NCBI GenBank assembly: GCA_004299465.1
Contig: SCST01000499.1
Span: 1 to 6,519, forward strand
Length of the DNA: 6,519 nucleotides
Direction of reading: 5' to 3'
Source: Methylovulum sp.
GTDB lineage: Bacteria; Pseudomonadota; Gammaproteobacteria; Methylococcales; Methylomonadaceae
Positions 5,839 through 6,519 of the stretch are shown one piece after another; positions within the stretch are counted from its first letter, which is position 1, and each line of letters begins with the position of its first letter. A program made the translations under genes and the position numbers. The notes under the pieces are model-generated. The model searched no databases. It was not told the DNA's origin and was given only the letters and a program-made list of their open reading frames with translations.

Positions 5839-6503
5839 TGAGCTATTCCGCCTAACCCTAACAATGCACGCCTGTTTTGCCTGCTAAATTTACCACGAAG
5901 CCTACCGACAAAACTGACCTTGGCAACGAAAACAGCAAATCCACTCGACTAACCCTTTACGCCCTTGGGTACAACCGGGCTAGCACACCACTCAACCCGA
6001 AACGCCCAGTGGCAACCCGACCGAAAACGCCCACCGTAGCAGACAAAAAACCAGTCAAACCCGGCGCTAAAAATGACCACAGCACCCGGCCAAAAAACGC
6101 AACCCAACAGCTTGAAGGCGGACAACACAAACCCAACCCCAAACAAGCCGGGGACAAGCCATTAGCCCGGCGCTTGTTGCAACCCGATGCAGCACTGGCA
6201 AAACAGACGGATGAAAGCCGACGGGCAGCGCGCCCACTTAACTCCAACCCGACAGGAACCCAACCCTGCCACCCGTGCAGCATGAGCAACCACAAAAGCG
6301 GACAATACCCGGCCAACAAAATACCCCATGCGCCGCAGCCCACAAAACACCGGCGAAAGCAACTCACCAACAACCCACACAATCTGGGCGAAAGCCAGCC
6401 AGCACCGAGAAAACAGACAACGACACCCAACAAACTTTCCGCCACCACCGGCCTGCAATCCGCGCCACCCAAAGCCCAACGACCCCGAAACCAGACCGCC
6501 CAA
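5720..6503 (-). other. Integron gene cassette 2, complete, apparently without a convincing gene
   Basis: The cassette runs from TTGGGC at 6503 to the G of the next core at 5720, 784 bp. Its starting core (GTTGGGC) and its terminal R'' (GCCCAAC) are exact complements, the signature of a single circularising unit. The body from about 5840 to 6497 holds no gene I can support. T makes up only about 7% of the plus strand between 6001 and 6480, so the minus strand is G/T-rich and A-poor. That removes stop codons (all contain A) and leaves overlapping minus-strand open frames of 171 codons (6472-5957) and 113 codons (6503-6162), both from TTG and both rich in Gly, Leu, Cys and Trp. It may be a non-coding or regulatory-RNA cassette, or encode an odd hydrophobic protein. 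Confidence 0.7.
5957..6472 (-). CDS. Doubtful open frame in cassette 2 (hydrophobic, Gly/Cys/Trp-rich)
   Basis: This 171-codon frame starts at a TTG 32 bases into cassette 2 and stops before the attC, so its position is right for a cassette gene. Against it: there is no ATG or GTG start and no Shine-Dalgarno, and acidic and lysine residues are almost absent. Another minus-strand frame overlaps it for 300 bases. The base bias of the strand alone would keep frames open. If real, it would be a membrane-associated protein with hydrophobic runs such as LLGVVVCFLGAGWL and GILLAGYCPLLWLLML. I consider it more likely non-coding. Confidence 0.15.
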   Translation of the reverse strand: MGGADCRPVVAESLLGVVVCFLGAGWLSPRLCGLLVSCFRRCFVGCGAWGILLAGYCPLLWLLMLHGWQGWVPVGLELSGRAARRLSSVCFASAASGCNKRRANGLSPACLGLGLCCPPSSCWVAFFGRVLWSFLAPGLTGFLSATVGVFGRVATGRFGLSGVLARLYPRA

Positions 6504-6519
6504 CGTGACGGTAAGGGGC
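6498..6519 (-). other. Partial attC site (R' end), cut by the window edge
   Basis: On the minus strand the window begins with the end of another attC, closing with R' core GTTGGGC (6504-6498). Its 22 bases match the corresponding end of the attC at 5714-5735 with only two differences (T/C in the core and T/G just inside). It belongs to a further cassette lying to the right. The expected cut is between 6504 and 6503. Confidence 0.75.

Noticed and set aside
5646..5864. Minus-strand frame of 72 codons over the attC site
   Set aside because: It starts with TTG and is mostly a translation of attC stem sequence (NKSVKRDAPPGG, RRAPYRNVR), a known kind of spurious frame.
6162..6503. Minus-strand frame of 113 codons in cassette 2
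   Set aside because: It starts at the TTG of the attC core itself and overlaps another open frame. A-poor composition explains both.
6275..6508. Plus-strand frame of 77 codons in cassette 2
   Set aside because: It has a GTG start, a low-complexity Gln/Thr/Pro/Lys composition, runs against cassette direction and ends inside the next attC. The T-poor strand keeps it open.

Overview
The window looks like gammaproteobacterial chromosome with moderate GC. The gene content (CydDC, a lipoprotein ApbE) and attC style would suit a Methylococcales-type methanotroph, but that is only an impression and no marker gene is present.

Left part (1-3700, ordinary chromosome): the 3' end of cydD overlaps cydC by 4 bp (ATGA). 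Together they encode the heterodimeric ABC transporter needed to assemble cytochrome bd oxidase. A roughly 250-bp gap made of nested inverted repeats separates cydC from a convergent apbE, which encodes an FMN-transferring periplasmic lipoprotein with a good extended -10 promoter.

Middle part (3700-5240, breakpoint): a short remnant holds only the N-terminal membrane segment of a larger membrane protein. A complete IS3-family insertion sequence follows, with orfA, orfB, an A8G slippery site for -1 frameshifting and an intact DDE triad.

Right part (5240-6519, integron cassette array read on the minus strand): cassette 1 carries an unrecognised gene whose 3' end is cut by the IS. Cassette 2 is complete at 784 bp. 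It is bounded by a full 125-bp attC site (5714-5838) and by the R' end of a second attC at the right edge. Its R'' core (GCCCAAC) is the exact complement of the R' core with which it starts (GTTGGGC), as expected for a cassette that closed on itself. Its body is extremely strand-asymmetric (about 7% T on the plus strand) and has no convincing gene.

The array runs right to left. Its attI/intI end would therefore lie beyond the right edge if it is attached to an integrase, and the IS sits at its distal end. The attC of cassette 1 and the rest of the chromosomal membrane gene are both missing at the IS. The IS may have driven a deletion there, or it may have landed on an older junction.
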